This document shows, piece after piece, positions 1-10,520 of a stretch of DNA of 64,000 bases. The stretch covers positions 30,001 to 94,000 of the forward strand of contig CAUJNA010002146.1 in NCBI GenBank assembly GCA_963377175.1. The letters run 5' to 3'. Within the stretch, counting starts at the first letter, position 1. Each line of letters opens with the position of its first letter. The stretch is from Effrenium voratum. Its lineage: Eukaryota > Sar > Dinophyceae > Suessiales > Symbiodiniaceae. The notes under the pieces are model-generated. The model was given only the letters and a program-made list of their open reading frames with translations, did no database searches and was not told the origin of the DNA. The position numbers and the translations under genes are program-made.

Positions 1-300
1 TTGCGTTGCTGTGGTGTGGTGTGGTGTGGTGTGGTGTGGTGTGTTGTGTCGTGTCGTGTTGTGTTGTGTTGTGTTGTGTTGTGTTGTGTTGTGTGCGTGT
101 GTGGGTGCGTGAGTGCGTGCGTGCGTGCGTGGGTGCGTGCGTGCGTGCGTGCGTGCGTGCGTGGGTGTGTGTGTGTGTGTGTGTGTGTTTGCTTGCTCGC
201 TGGCTCGTTTGCTTAGTTAGTTAATTTCTTTGCGTGTTTGTTTGTTTGTGTTTCTCTCTCTCTCTCTCTTTCTTCCCAACTTGTTTTGCCTTTGTCGTTG
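1..300. repeat. GT-rich simple repeats
   Basis: Low-complexity DNA grades from GTGTGG and GTGTT repeats (1-95) through a GTGC/GTGG tetranucleotide block (about 105-165) to (GT)n (165-188) and a short (CT)n at 252-270. Cys/Val-rich open frames here are artefacts of the repeat. The following 300-510 contains nothing I can recognise apart from short GCTTGCTTGC-type runs. Confidence 0.9.
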
Positions 301-519
301 TGTGCATGCGGTTCTTCGCTTCGCTGGCTTGCTTGCATTTGCTTGCTTGCTGGCTTTCTATGGCAGGCTATGGAATGGGCTAGGCTGGAATGCAATTGAC
401 TGTAATGTGATGTGATGCGAGGCAACGCAGTTGAATGCAGTATACGTAGTTTCCGTTTGAACTAACCACCAAAAGGTCTCCCATGCGTGTTCTGGTCGCT
501 ATGCATTCAACAGCTGCAG

Positions 520-573
520 GCGCTGCATCGGACATTGCAGGAGGAACATGCAGAGCTCAAGAAGCAGCACGAG
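520..573 (+). CDS. Putative coiled-coil exon
   Basis: The segment has an AG|G acceptor at 518-519 and a GC donor (CACGAG|GCGTGG). It reads in phase 0 as 18 codons, ALHRTLQEEHAELKKQHE, a charged heptad-like helix with Leu at regular spacing. The boundaries follow the same rule as the well-supported radial spoke gene further on (AG|G acceptor, GC donor). The open frame continues upstream for two codons (LQ), so the start is not certain. Gene identity is unknown; it probably belongs to the same + strand coiled-coil gene as later exons, but that linkage is inference. Confidence 0.45.
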
Positions 574-774
574 GCGTGGTTTGGCTCGGCCGTAGCCAAG
601 ACTTCTCGAAGGGCACCTCTAACCCGTTGGTTCTTCCCACCCCAAACTATGGTCTCTCCATGTCCTGGTTAGGGGGTCGACAAAATCAGGCTCGCCTCGC
701 TCGACAGTTCTGAAAGACCGAACCAAGGGTCAGACTTCGTTTTGGGAGTTTTGGGACGTGCCCGAAAGCCCAAG

Positions 775-1080
775 GAGCTGGTTGCCCGCACCGCGGCAGA
801 CGAGATCCCCGAAGGGCGCCTACCACCGGCGCCGCCGCCGCCGCTGCCGCCGCCGCTGGAGTTGCCGCTTCCGGTGCCGGAAGTGGCGACGTCGGATGCG
901 CCGGAGGCGCCAGGGGCGCCACAGGCGCCAGAGGCGACAGCGCCAGCGCCAGAGGCGCCGCCCGAGGCGCCGAAACCGCCGGAGGCAACAGCGCCGGAGG
1001 CGCCGGAGCCGGAGCCGCCCCGCTGGGGCTGGTGGCGGAGCCAGGCTGTGCGTGTGATGCCGGAGCCAGAACTTCGGCAG
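775..1080 (+). CDS. Putative Pro/Ala/Glu-rich exon
   Basis: An open frame of about 102 codons runs from an AG|G acceptor (AAG|GAGCTG) to a CAG|GTGGTG donor at 1080. The protein begins ELVARTAADEIPEG, continues as a long low-complexity linker of APEAP-, PEAP- and PPAPPPP-type repeats, and ends RSQAVRVMPEPELRQ. Such linkers are common between domains of dinoflagellate cytoskeletal or membrane proteins, but no domain is recognisable. Internal GC sites mean it may be split into shorter exons. The antisense open frame of about 200 codons over the same bases is a consequence of the skewed composition. Confidence 0.45.
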
Positions 1081-4000
1081 GTGGTGTGGTACAAGGACGC
1101 TCCAATGAGATTTGTTTTCCTGCTCGAAGGGGCGGTGGAAAAACATAGCTTGTGGGATGTGGATTAGTTTGGCCAAGGTTTGCCGTGTCAGCTTCCTCGT
1201 GATTGGTGAGTCTTCCAAGGTTGGACATCCAATTGGATGCCAGTTGTTTCAAAGTAACCTCCAGAAATGGAGACCCGACATATTCTCTGCCGTCCACAGC
1301 CAGCACCCGCCCTCCCCTTTCATCAGGTTCCGTGGTTCAGTGCCCTAAGAAAACCAAATGGGTGTGTCTTGCTTTAGGGTACCCCCAACATGGATTTATG
1401 TTTGTCTTTTGGCTTCCCTTGGTTTGTAGCATCAAAACAAGACGCCCGTATGATTTGTCATGAGGAAGGAGGGTACCCTGAAGGACGGTGTGCAGATGGG
1501 CGTGCCTGTGCTGCAAATGCACAGGCCAGGCTCCCGGAGCTCGCGCGCTCCGATGGAGGAACAGCAGGAACCCAGGGAGACTTGGGCGTGGCTCCATTGT
1601 TTTGGACGGAGAACTCTGTATCTCTTGGGTGCTGAAAAATGAAAGCCAGATGTGAAGCCACCTATGTTTTTTTTTTTTGGGGGGGGGGGTGCCCTATTTC
1701 AAGACAAGCCCACTGAAAAGCTCGGCTCTGGTTCTGCATGACGTTGCCCCATTCGCCAGGGAAGCTCCAGTTAGCCCCAGACTGGAGTTGCAACAGGCAA
1801 TGGAGAATAGGAGAGACGTTGACCAAATGTTGACATGTCCTTTGCACGGACATGATACCATGGGAATCCTCTTCTAACTGACGAGGTGTTCATGGGAATC
1901 AACAACTTTGGTATCGCAGAACGGGTTATTTCAGTTATTTCCGGCACCCAGAACTAAGGAGGCTTTTGCTGACTGGCAGCATCGGAAGATCAGTGAGCTC
2001 ATGACGAACCCTTCGGAGCCCCCACCTGCCATTCCTGGATGTAGCCACTTGAGTGACTCGTCAAAAAGGAGAGCCAGGTGTTTAGGTGAAAAAAGAGGTG
2101 GTATGTTTGAAGGGGGTTGTTTTAGAGGCCATCAAAAGGAACCACCCATTTTTGAGACCCTGATGGCACACTTGTAATCCAGTTTGGTTTAGTCATCCCC
2201 TTTGTTTACCCATATCTATCGGGAATTGTGTATTTACTTTTACCCTGTGCACAGCAGTTTCTGAGGATGGCAACAGCATGTTGGTTGTTCTGTGGGCGCT
2301 CAGGCATGATGTTTCAGGTTTGACGTTCAATCTGGGTGAGTCTTTGTAGTGGATCTCTTTGGGGTTCAAAATGACAAAATGACACTTTGTTCCTCATGTT
2401 ACAACAAGCTACCGCAAACGCCCTCCAAACTCAAAGAGGCGACACTTCCGCGTCCTGGTGGGAAGGTGGTCGGAGCCCTCTGGGGCAGTGATTGTGGCTC
2501 GTCAAGGTTGGGTGGGGATTTGGACCCACATCATGCTTGGCTGCCCACCCAACAGGTTTGGGGTTAGATTGCAAGTGACATCCGATCCATCCACCCGGTG
2601 CCGCGAAAAGGCTGTGACAGAGCCTATTCGACAGCTGTGACAACTTGGCAAGACCTTCATGTCTAATTGCAATAGACAACGGCAGTGACAGTCCGAAGCC
2701 GGAGCTCCCGCCGCCAGGACAGCTCATTTCAATTAATCTGAGCTGAGTTTCTTCGCTGTCGCAGTCGGCAGCATGCTTGAGGACCCGCAGTCGGATTGAC
2801 GTTTTGGTGCCTGTGTGGCTGTCTAGCTTACGGACAAAATACAAACCCATTCAACGAAAGTCAAGGTGGGAGGGGTCCCTTGAAATGGCTGGTTGAACTA
2901 TATATATTTCATGTTCCTTCCAGTTTCTTTTCATTTTCCTTGGTGCCCTTCGGCTTCTATCTCATTAAACAGTTTTTGTTTATCATTCAAACAGACCCCC
3001 GCAGGGTCCGGACCGAGGCTACTCCAGCGCGGCGGCGGCAGCTCAAGATCTTCGCCTGGCCGGCGGGGCAGGCCGCGTCAGCTTCCGCAGGGTTGGAGCC
3101 CGGCTTGGAAGTGTTCCGGGGGTGGAGTTTCCCCCCAGTTGCCCTCTGCAGGAAAAAGTGCACATCCCCAAAACCGCCGATCCAGTTGGGCGTGCATGGG
3201 GGCGCCATTTTTGGAGGGTACCCCCCCGGTTTGAGGTTGCGTCAAGCGAAAACTGAAGAACAAAACCGTGATACCAGGGATCCCTGTTTTGAGGCAAACC
3301 CGTTTTTTTCGGGGTTTTAAATGGAAGCCAAAAGGAAACCACCAATTTATTGGGTCCAGAGTTAATTGTAGCGGATGCATTTTCCATGAGAAACCATGTC
3401 TTTCCAAGTATACCAACGAAAAGAAGTTGGTACTTGGAGTAAGGGAAGGAGTAGCACATGAGTGGTTCGCAAAACAGGGACATGGTTGGTTTCCTTCTGG
3501 CGTTCAAACAGATTCCATCTAAAGGGGGTCCGCCATTCTGAAATAGCAATTTTTGTCTACGGTTTGTTTGGGAGGGACACTGGCCAGTCGAATCTTGGGT
3601 GGCCCGAATTGTGTCATGGCCATTGTTGGGGAGGGGGGTTGAGACGCTTAACCAAGTGTAGGGGTCCCTTTATTTTTGAGAAACACCCGAATGAAGCCAC
3701 TTAAAGGTGGTCTGGCCACAGGTGGTGTCCTTCTGGACAGTTCGATGGCATGAGCTGAAAGGTTTTGAGATCAATTGTTCAACCAAATCGACCCAATCTG
3801 GATTTATCTGACCTCAAACTGACCTTCACTATATCCAACCAAACTCGGGGAAGTACCTCTATCTTCAGCCAAACTCACCTACAAAGGACACCTATGTATG
3901 GAAACCAACAATCAGGCCGTGTTCGTTTTAAAGAAAGAACACCATTGCATGATTAATGGGCAACACTCAAAGCTACTTGGATTCGTGGGGCCTAGGAGGC

Positions 4001-5178
4001 CCTTTGCCATGTAGGCGCTCCGATTGTGGTGGTGGCTGTAGCCACTCAGGGCCCTGCTCGAAATGCAGGCTGGAGATGGGTGGCTCTTTGCCTCCTTGAG
4101 ACATGGCCAAACTTGGCTACTGTTTTGACTTTTTGCCCTTCACTTGTTTTTTTAGTTTAATGGAGTTCCCTCATTGTTTCTTCCTTGTCCCTTTCAACCA
4201 GCAACGCCAAAGCTCTTTGTAATCCCAAAGCATTTGGAGGGTATTCCAGTCAGTTGGGAGCAATTAGTTGCGTGGGATGGTGACTTTTCATCGAATCAAA
4301 TTGTAGTACATAAAGTCGATGGGAAAGCCATGTGAGCCATGGTCAAACTGCTCGGTTCCGGCACTCGAGATGGAAAACATGAATGCGTAGTTAGTCCCAC
4401 AAGGAGTAGCAATAGAACCCTTTACCAGTAGAACCCTTTGTCACATTTGCAAAACATGGCTTTGGGCTTTCCATGTCCCATCGTGAGTTGCCCACATGGT
4501 GACGGAAGCCAGAACTTTTGGAAAAGCCCATTCTTTTCAGCCCTCGTTCTAAGTTGGGAAATCACTAGTTGGTCCGTTTGGAGCAATCTTGAAAGAAGGG
4601 TCTCTGCAAAGATTGAGCAAAGGCATGGAATATAGGATTCCACTTGTTCAGCAGGACCTCGACGAGGTTTTCTGGGTACTGTGGCACAAATGCATGGAAA
4701 GGGATGGTGCTACTACAGGACACCAACCCCGGGTCTTGCTTCTGATGCACAATGAATGCTTATGCCTGTTGGACACTTGGATACAGAAGCACACCGGACC
4801 GATCCGATGCCAAGTTGCCCAACCGAAGTAGCTGTGGCCAGCATACTGCCAGTGTTCCATCTGCTTTTCGGGCCGAAGCCAGACGTAAGGAGCCGGTCAT
4901 AGACAACGAACAGTTGCGGGGTTGGAAGTTTGAAATGGTCCCCGCTCTCCAAGTAGGGAACCTGGAAGGCGTAGTTTCGATATATCGCTTATGTAAAGGG
5001 TGCCGATTACATAAGCGGTGCAGAAGCACCCTCCATACCTCCGAAACCCATGATGTACTGTGCAAACACTTGACCTCACCTCCACAGGCAAAAACCAACT
5101 GTAAAGATAATCTACTGCCCACGCTTATTCGGTGTTTGAGATCCATGCTGTACCAAATCATTGTGCAACTGCCAGCAG
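1081..5178. other. Intronic or intergenic DNA, weak exon candidates only
   Basis: No feature here is firm. Two + strand stretches look mildly coding: about 1930-2080, containing a TKEAFADWQHRKISEL segment, and about 2999-3115, after a T-rich tract and AACAG, containing RRRQLKIFAWPAG. Neither could be given convincing boundaries. A copy of the dispersed GGTTTCC family lies at about 3290-3350, and a possible relative of it with imperfect inverted ends lies at 1358-1451. The rest (3350-5150) shows nothing I can name. Confidence 0.5.
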
Positions 5179-5306
5179 GGGTCTTGGCGGGTTTCCAGCT
5201 GCTGGCGCTGAACGGCCGTGACTTCACCAAAGCCCCGTGGCTCCACAGCAGAGGCGACGAGCTCCTGCCGTCCCTGGCGCGGAATGCGACGTCGGCTCGG
5301 CTCGAG
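5179..5306 (+). CDS. Putative exon, unknown protein
   Basis: The open segment runs between AG acceptors at 5177-5178 (alternatives at 5197-5198 and 5252-5253) and a GC donor CTCGAG|GCGGGG at 5306. The frame reads GFQLLALNGRDFTKAPW, then GDELLPSLARNATSARLE. The LLALNGRDF part resembles the core strand of PDZ domains, but this is too short to claim the domain. Codons are GC-rich, unlike the flanking AT-richer sequence, which supports coding. Relation to neighbouring exons is unproven. Confidence 0.4.
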
Positions 5307-5345
5307 GCGGGGAATCGAAAGATGCCCGGGTGCTTGACTGCTATT

Positions 5346-5455
5346 GGGTTGGATCTTTAGACTTTAACTTTTTGGGAATACAGGTGTTTTCCACTAAACC
5401 TCCAAAAACATAAACTTTTTGCAGGGGGGTCAACAGCAACCAAGAGGTGAGAGAA
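5346..5455 (+). repeat. Dispersed repeat family T, copy 1
   Basis: This is the most diverged of three copies of a sequence with GACTTTAACTTTTTG, then TTTTCCA.TAAAC, then GCAACC.AG. The other copies are at about 15,570-15,655 and 29,780-29,875. It lies just downstream of a putative exon. Confidence 0.5.
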
Positions 5456-5890
5456 ATGCTTGAACAACATTTGCTCAGGGGTGTGTGTTTGAGAAACTTG
5501 GTTTGTTAGGGTAAACAAGAATATGATCACCTGTATTGGTCAGGGGTTGACATACCATGAGGAACGAGGGTATCTTGAGTAGGGGGGTGGATTTGTTTGA
5601 TGGGGAAGGCGCAAAATGGGTTTCCCTTTTCAAAACCTTCCCTAAATGGATGTCTTTCCGGGGGGACGCCCTTGGCTTGGTTTTAAAGGCAAAGCAAGCG
5701 GAAACCGACTTTTAAGGATCTCTTTGGAAAGCAAACAAAATCGGGAAGAAGGCAAACACGGGCACAAGGAAACCAAGCCACGCGAAAGGCTGCGATTCAA
5801 CTGTTTCAGCACATGCCGAGAGCTCTTTCGGAAGCCCAGGAAGCCCATCGTCCGTGATAGTGCCTGGCGTTCTTGCGTTTCAAGGGTTTC

Positions 5891-6160
<270 letters not shown>

Positions 6161-6559
6161 TTAGTAGGTATTAGTGTGTGTTATTGTGTGTTATTGCCCG
6201 ATATTGTGTTTGTGTTTGGTTTTTCGGGTTTGTGTATGTGTATTGTTTTGTGTTTGTGTGTTTTTGAGAGCGCTCTGTTCGCCTTGGTTTTTATTGGGAA
6301 GCCACACAAAAAGCCACAGCTTTTGGGATGGATTCCACTAGTGTGACACATACCCTCACCGATCCACAGAAAACCCTGGAGAATCAATCCATCCCGGACC
6401 TAAACAGCACCGACTAATCCCGGTTTGGGAAGACTGAGATAAACTGGAGCTGTGTTTGCTGGGGGGGGGGGATAGGAACAGTTCCTTGGATGCTTTCAGC
6501 TGTGTTGCTTCGATTCCATCCGATCAAGTTATTAGTCGAACTTTGGCAAGTCTCGCATC

Positions 6560-7115
6560 GAGGAACTAAGGGTCACAAGGGAGCAGTGTTATGAAACTAA
6601 GCAAGAACATTGGGAAACCAAGGGACACATAGCAAACAAAAGGCAAGAGAGCGAAACTGGGAGAAGCTAAGGGAAACAGAAGGGAAACATAAGGTAAACA
6701 TAGTGCAACTAATGGACACTAAGCGAAACATTGAAAATAATAACGGATACTAAGCAAAGTGCACAACAACGAAGCACACCAAGGGAAACTAGGGGAGCTA
6801 AGGGAAACATAGTGAAACTAGTGGAAACTAAGGGAAACATTGAAATTCATATCAACTAAGGGAAACATAGAACAACTAAGCACACCATAGGAAACTAAAA
6901 TAAGCAAGCGAAACGAAGGGTCACACTGTGAAGCCAATGACAACTATTGAAAATAGCAGGGGAAACTAAGGGAAACATAGAACAGCTAAGGACACCATAA
7001 GGAAACTAAGGAAATCTGCAAAGACACTCGGGGACGCAGTAAAACTGATGGAGAAAGGGAAACATTGAAAAGAGTAAGGCAAACTGAGGGAAACAGAACA
7101 ACTAAGAATGCATAG
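6560..7115 (+). repeat. Degenerate AACTAAGGGAAACAT array, copy 1
   Basis: A-rich DNA is built from short, variably spaced motifs of the form AACTAAGGGAAACATAG and GAACAACTAAG, with units of roughly 15-45 bases. The same vocabulary forms a second array at 9,945-10,520. No open frame or gene signal is present. Confidence 0.75.
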
Positions 7116-7950
7116 CGACTGCCGCCACTAGGTCCAGGCTTACATAGCAGCCATAGCATATGTGCACATCATGCCGCTTCAGAAGCTTTCTTTTTTGCTC
7201 ACACATGCATGATGTTTTGTACCCTTTGATTGTGAAGTCTTTTGCGTTCGAGGCAAGCACCTCTTTTGGCCTGCGCACGAGGGTGTCAATGCACCCTTCC
7301 GCCGGGCTAGTCTCTCAGAGTCGAGATTGAAGGCAAGCTCTCAGGGCTGCTCGCCCGAAATGGGGCGTGCGGTCTACCACAACGGAATCACCCAAGAAAG
7401 GCCACAGATCTTGGCAGATGGTCCAGGAGAATCGGGCGGCACGGCAGGACCAACTGCTTCATAACGGTTGGGCGGGCAAGCCGAGATGAACAGCGCCGCG
7501 CATTTGGCGAGGACGAGCTGCCGGAGGGATGCGCTTTCCCACGAGAAGTGCTGAGACCTGAAACACGCGTGCGCCGCGACTGAGGTGGATTGCCGAACTC
7601 ACGCAGCACAGAGGCCACGTTTTCCAGCTTTTGCGTAGCAGTGCATCACGCATTCTTAAAGAGAGCTAGCTCACTCAAATCCGGTGCACGGAAGTTCCTT
7701 GTAAACTTCCTGTGATAGTGATTGTATGCATACATAGATTGGGAATTAACCAATTCTGCTTGGGTCCAGTTGGTCTCTGTTACACTGTAGGAAAGTCAGC
7801 ATATTGGAGGGCTGCTTGTGTTTTTGAGAATGGCCGCGCTTAGCGTTGCAGCCTGAAGCTATGTTCCGTAAGTCAGGCCCAGGCAGTTTTTGAGTCACCG
7901 CCATGTCTTATCATGACTTTTGCACAACTTGTAGCAGCAGTTCGTCTACT
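7116..7950. other. Unassigned DNA
   Basis: The segment 7,320-7,640 is GC-richer and has a minus-strand open frame of 76 codons and several plus-strand frames, but none resembles a protein I know and no splice-like boundaries stand out. The remainder shows nothing recognisable. Confidence 0.4.
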
Positions 7951-8124
7951 TTGGAATGATTTGGCCCATGCATGCTGCATGATTTGAGTGGCTTTTTATC
8001 GTAAGCCTGCAGCCATTGTTGCTCAAGAGCTGTCACTCCAGCAGCCGCTATGGGAGCCAAGCTGGCTGCTCCGCTGCAAGACAGTTGAAAGACAAGTGGA
8101 ACCGGATTCTTACCGTGCAGGTTG
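7951..8124 (+). repeat. Duplicated block A, copy 1
   Basis: From TTGGAATGAT to TTACCGTGCA this block matches 9,171-9,341 at most positions, including GAGTGGCT, CAGCCGCTATG and GGAACCGGATTCTTACCGTGCA. In this copy the block runs directly into the CA-rich low-complexity array. Confidence 0.8.
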
Positions 8125-8138
8125 TTTTTTGCGATTGC

Positions 8139-8440
8139 GCACGCACGCACGCACGCGCGCGCGCGCGCACACCTACACCCACCCACCCACCCACCCACCC
8201 AACCACCCACCTGCACCCACCCACCCACCCACCCACCCACGCACGCACGCACCAACCCACCCACCCACCCACCCACCCACCCACCCACCCACCCACCCAC
8301 CCACCCACCCACCCACCCACACCACCCGCCCACCCGCCCACCCGCCCACCCACACCCACACCCACACCCACACCCACACCCACACCCACACCCACACCCA
8401 CACCCACACCCACCAACCAACCAACCACACACACACACAC
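8139..8440 (+). repeat. CA/CCCA low-complexity array
   Basis: (GCAC)n and (GC)n to 8168 pass into (CCCA)n with GCAC interruptions, then (CACCCA)n at 8350-8412, then (CCAA) and (CA)n. The strand is strongly C/A-biased. The overlapping Pro/Thr/His (plus) and Gly/Val/Trp (minus) open frames of 130-220 codons are artefacts. Confidence 0.95.
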
Positions 8441-8639
8441 AGACGCGCACGGAGCAACTGAGCTGTCGGATTGCTTGTCGCCGGCAGGCGCGCAGCGGCC
8501 AGTGAGAGGCGATCCGGAGAAGCTGGGAGGTTGCGGGTTGCAAACTGCCCCCAAAAGATGCGCCAAACATGTCCAGATCCATGAAGTTTCCACTAAACTG
8601 CCCGAACAGCGCAGCTCGTTCCCAGCTCTTCTAGGGATG

Positions 8640-9080
8640 CTGCTCCAGCCCTAAACTGCCTTAAGCCAACCCTAAACAGCCCTAAACCAGCCATAAACCC
8701 TAAACCAACCCCCTAACCAAACCCAAACCAGCCCTAAAGCAACCCTAAACCACCCTGAACCAGCCCTAAACCAACCAGAAACCAGCCGTAAGCCAACCCT
8801 AAACCAGCCTCGTGCTCCTTGGGTGCTCGCCCAGTCGCCCTCTGGTGCTCCGCTAGTGCTCGTCTAGTGATCCTTTACTGCTGTTCCAGCGCTCCTGCGC
8901 TGCTCCTCTAGTGCTCCTCTAACCAACCCTAAACAAACTCTAAACCAACCCTAAGCCAAACCCAAAGCCAACCCTAAGCCAGCCCCAAACCAGCCCTAAA
9001 CTCACTCGAAACCCACTGCCCCAAACCAGCCCAAAACCAGCCCTAAACCAGCACCTTGAGCCAACCCTAAACCAACCCAA
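8640..9080 (-). repeat. Degenerate telomere-like (TTTAGGG-type) array
   Basis: Dozens of CCCTAAA-containing units, mostly AACCCTAAACCAGCC and close variants, are read on the plus strand, i.e. TTTAGGG on the minus strand. They are spaced 10-17 bases apart and interrupted at 8,815-8,925 by a different short motif of the GTGCTCCTCTA type. TTTAGGG is the plant and dinoflagellate telomere repeat. Here it is interstitial and mixed with GGTT/GGCT spacers rather than perfect tandem repeat. Confidence 0.75.
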
Positions 9081-9092
9081 AACGTCGACAGT

Positions 9093-9170
9093 AGACCAAT
9101 GTGTCAACTGCTGCTGTTTACTGCTGGCGCAGCAATTCGAGCGCAGGGCAAGGTGAGAGCTGAGTCTTTC
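9093..9170 (+). repeat. Duplicated block B, copy 1
   Basis: GACCAATGTGTCAACTGCTG through GAGAGCTGAGTCTTTC is repeated with about ten differences at 9,360-9,438. It directly abuts block A copy 2. Confidence 0.8.
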
Positions 9171-9341
9171 TTGGAATGATCTGCCTATGCAACCTGCATA
9201 GTTTGAGTGGCTCTTAATCGTAAATCCGCAGCCAACCTTGCTCAACAACTGTCACTCAAGCAGCCGCTATGCGAGCCAAGCTGTCTGCCCAGCTGCAAGA
9301 CAGTTGAGGACAGGTGGAACCGGATTCTTACCGTGCAAGTT
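9171..9341 (+). repeat. Duplicated block A, copy 2
   Basis: This is the second copy of the 7,951-8,124 block and is flanked on both sides by block B, giving the order B-A-B. Open frames across it are interrupted differently in the two copies, so it does not look like a conserved gene. Confidence 0.8.
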
Positions 9342-9359
9342 TGTTCATTCCGTTTGCAA

Positions 9360-9438
9360 GACCAACGTGTCATCTGTTGCTGTTTACTGCTGGCCCAGCA
9401 ATCAGAGCGCAGAGCGAGATGAGAGCTGACTCTTTCCA
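9360..9438 (+). repeat. Duplicated block B, copy 2
   Basis: Second copy of block B. It is followed by 9,440-9,944, a stretch with several CTCGCAAG/CACTCGCAGGTG-like short motifs but no recognisable gene. Confidence 0.75.
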
Positions 9439-9944
9439 TGTTTGTTGAGGACTGCAACGATCGTCACTCACACAGGCTATTGCAGAGCCAACCTCCATTG
9501 CGTCAGCCGCCCCTTCTTGCCTTGACTGGTAAGCGCGCCCGCTCAGAGAAAGTGTGCCTACCACCGCTCCCCTTATTTACGAACCTCTTGGTTGACAGAT
9601 GTCGTGAGATAACCTGTCAATGCCCAACAATCCCGCACTCGCAGGTGGGACAAATTGGTGACCCCCGCGTAAAAAAGTCGTTTGACAGCCACATGCAGCT
9701 TCAACAGTCGCAGTTATATGACGTTCCGCAACACCCAAAAACCTTGCACTCGTCAAGTGAGTAGACAAGTTTGTGACCCTTTTCACAGGATTTTTGTTGA
9801 TCGATATTCTGTGAAATGAGTCTACATATGTTGCCCGCTCGCTTGCGACCCCTCTCACAAAGATACCCCTGCGCCCGCAAGTGAGTTGAAAATGGCTGCG
9901 CTCGCAAGCGAGACCCGGGCAGCCGCGCAGGTGAGTTATTAGCC

Positions 9945-10520
9945 ATATGCTAAGAGAAGGGAAGCTAAGGGGAAACATGGAAAGTCATAAGGGGAACGAA
10001 GGGGGATATAGAACAACTAAGCGCGGCAAGAAATTAAGATTCAGAAGGGAAATGCAGGGAACGCAGTGAACCAATCGTTGAAAAGAACAAGGCAAACTAC
10101 AGGAAACATAGAACAACTAACTGCCCCATAGGAGACAAGCAGAAGAGACACAAAGGGAAACATTGCGAAACTGTTGAAGCTAAGGGAAACACTGAGAAGA
10201 AAAAGGAGCTAAGACTAAGGGAAACATAGAACAACTAAGCGCGCTGTAGAAAACGAGGAGAAGCAAAAGGAAACCGAAGAGAAACACTGTGAAACTAATG
10301 GAGGCTAAGGGTAACACTGAAAAACACAACGGAAACTAATAGAGACAAAGAACACCTAAAGCACACCATACAGAGCAACAGATGAGAAGCAAAGGGGCAC
10401 ATTGTGAAACTATTGAAGACTAAAAGGGGGAACTAAGGGAAACTTTGGGGAAACATTGTGAAGCCATAGCACAACCAGGCAGAACTAAGGGAAACAGAAC
10501 AAGTCCAAGGGAAACCGGGG
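9945..10520 (+). repeat. Degenerate AACTAAGGGAAACAT array, copy 2
   Basis: The same motif vocabulary as 6,560-7,115: AACTAAGGGAAACATAGAACAACTAAG with GTGAAAC and GAAAAG variants. The two arrays bracket the telomere-like array and the A/B blocks. Confidence 0.75.

Noticed and set aside
686..1306. 206-codon minus-strand Ala/Pro-rich frame
   Set aside because: Mirror of the plus-strand Pro/Ala-rich exon; the plus frame has matching splice boundaries.
1358..1451. Member of the 2-base-flank MITE family
   Set aside because: Ends are imperfect inverse copies, but the flanks do not match (AA versus GA) and the end sequence differs; kept only as a possible GGTTTCC-family relative.
7911..8654. Pro/Thr/His and Gly/Val/Trp frames up to 223 codons
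   Set aside because: Translations of the CA/CCCA low-complexity array on the two strands.
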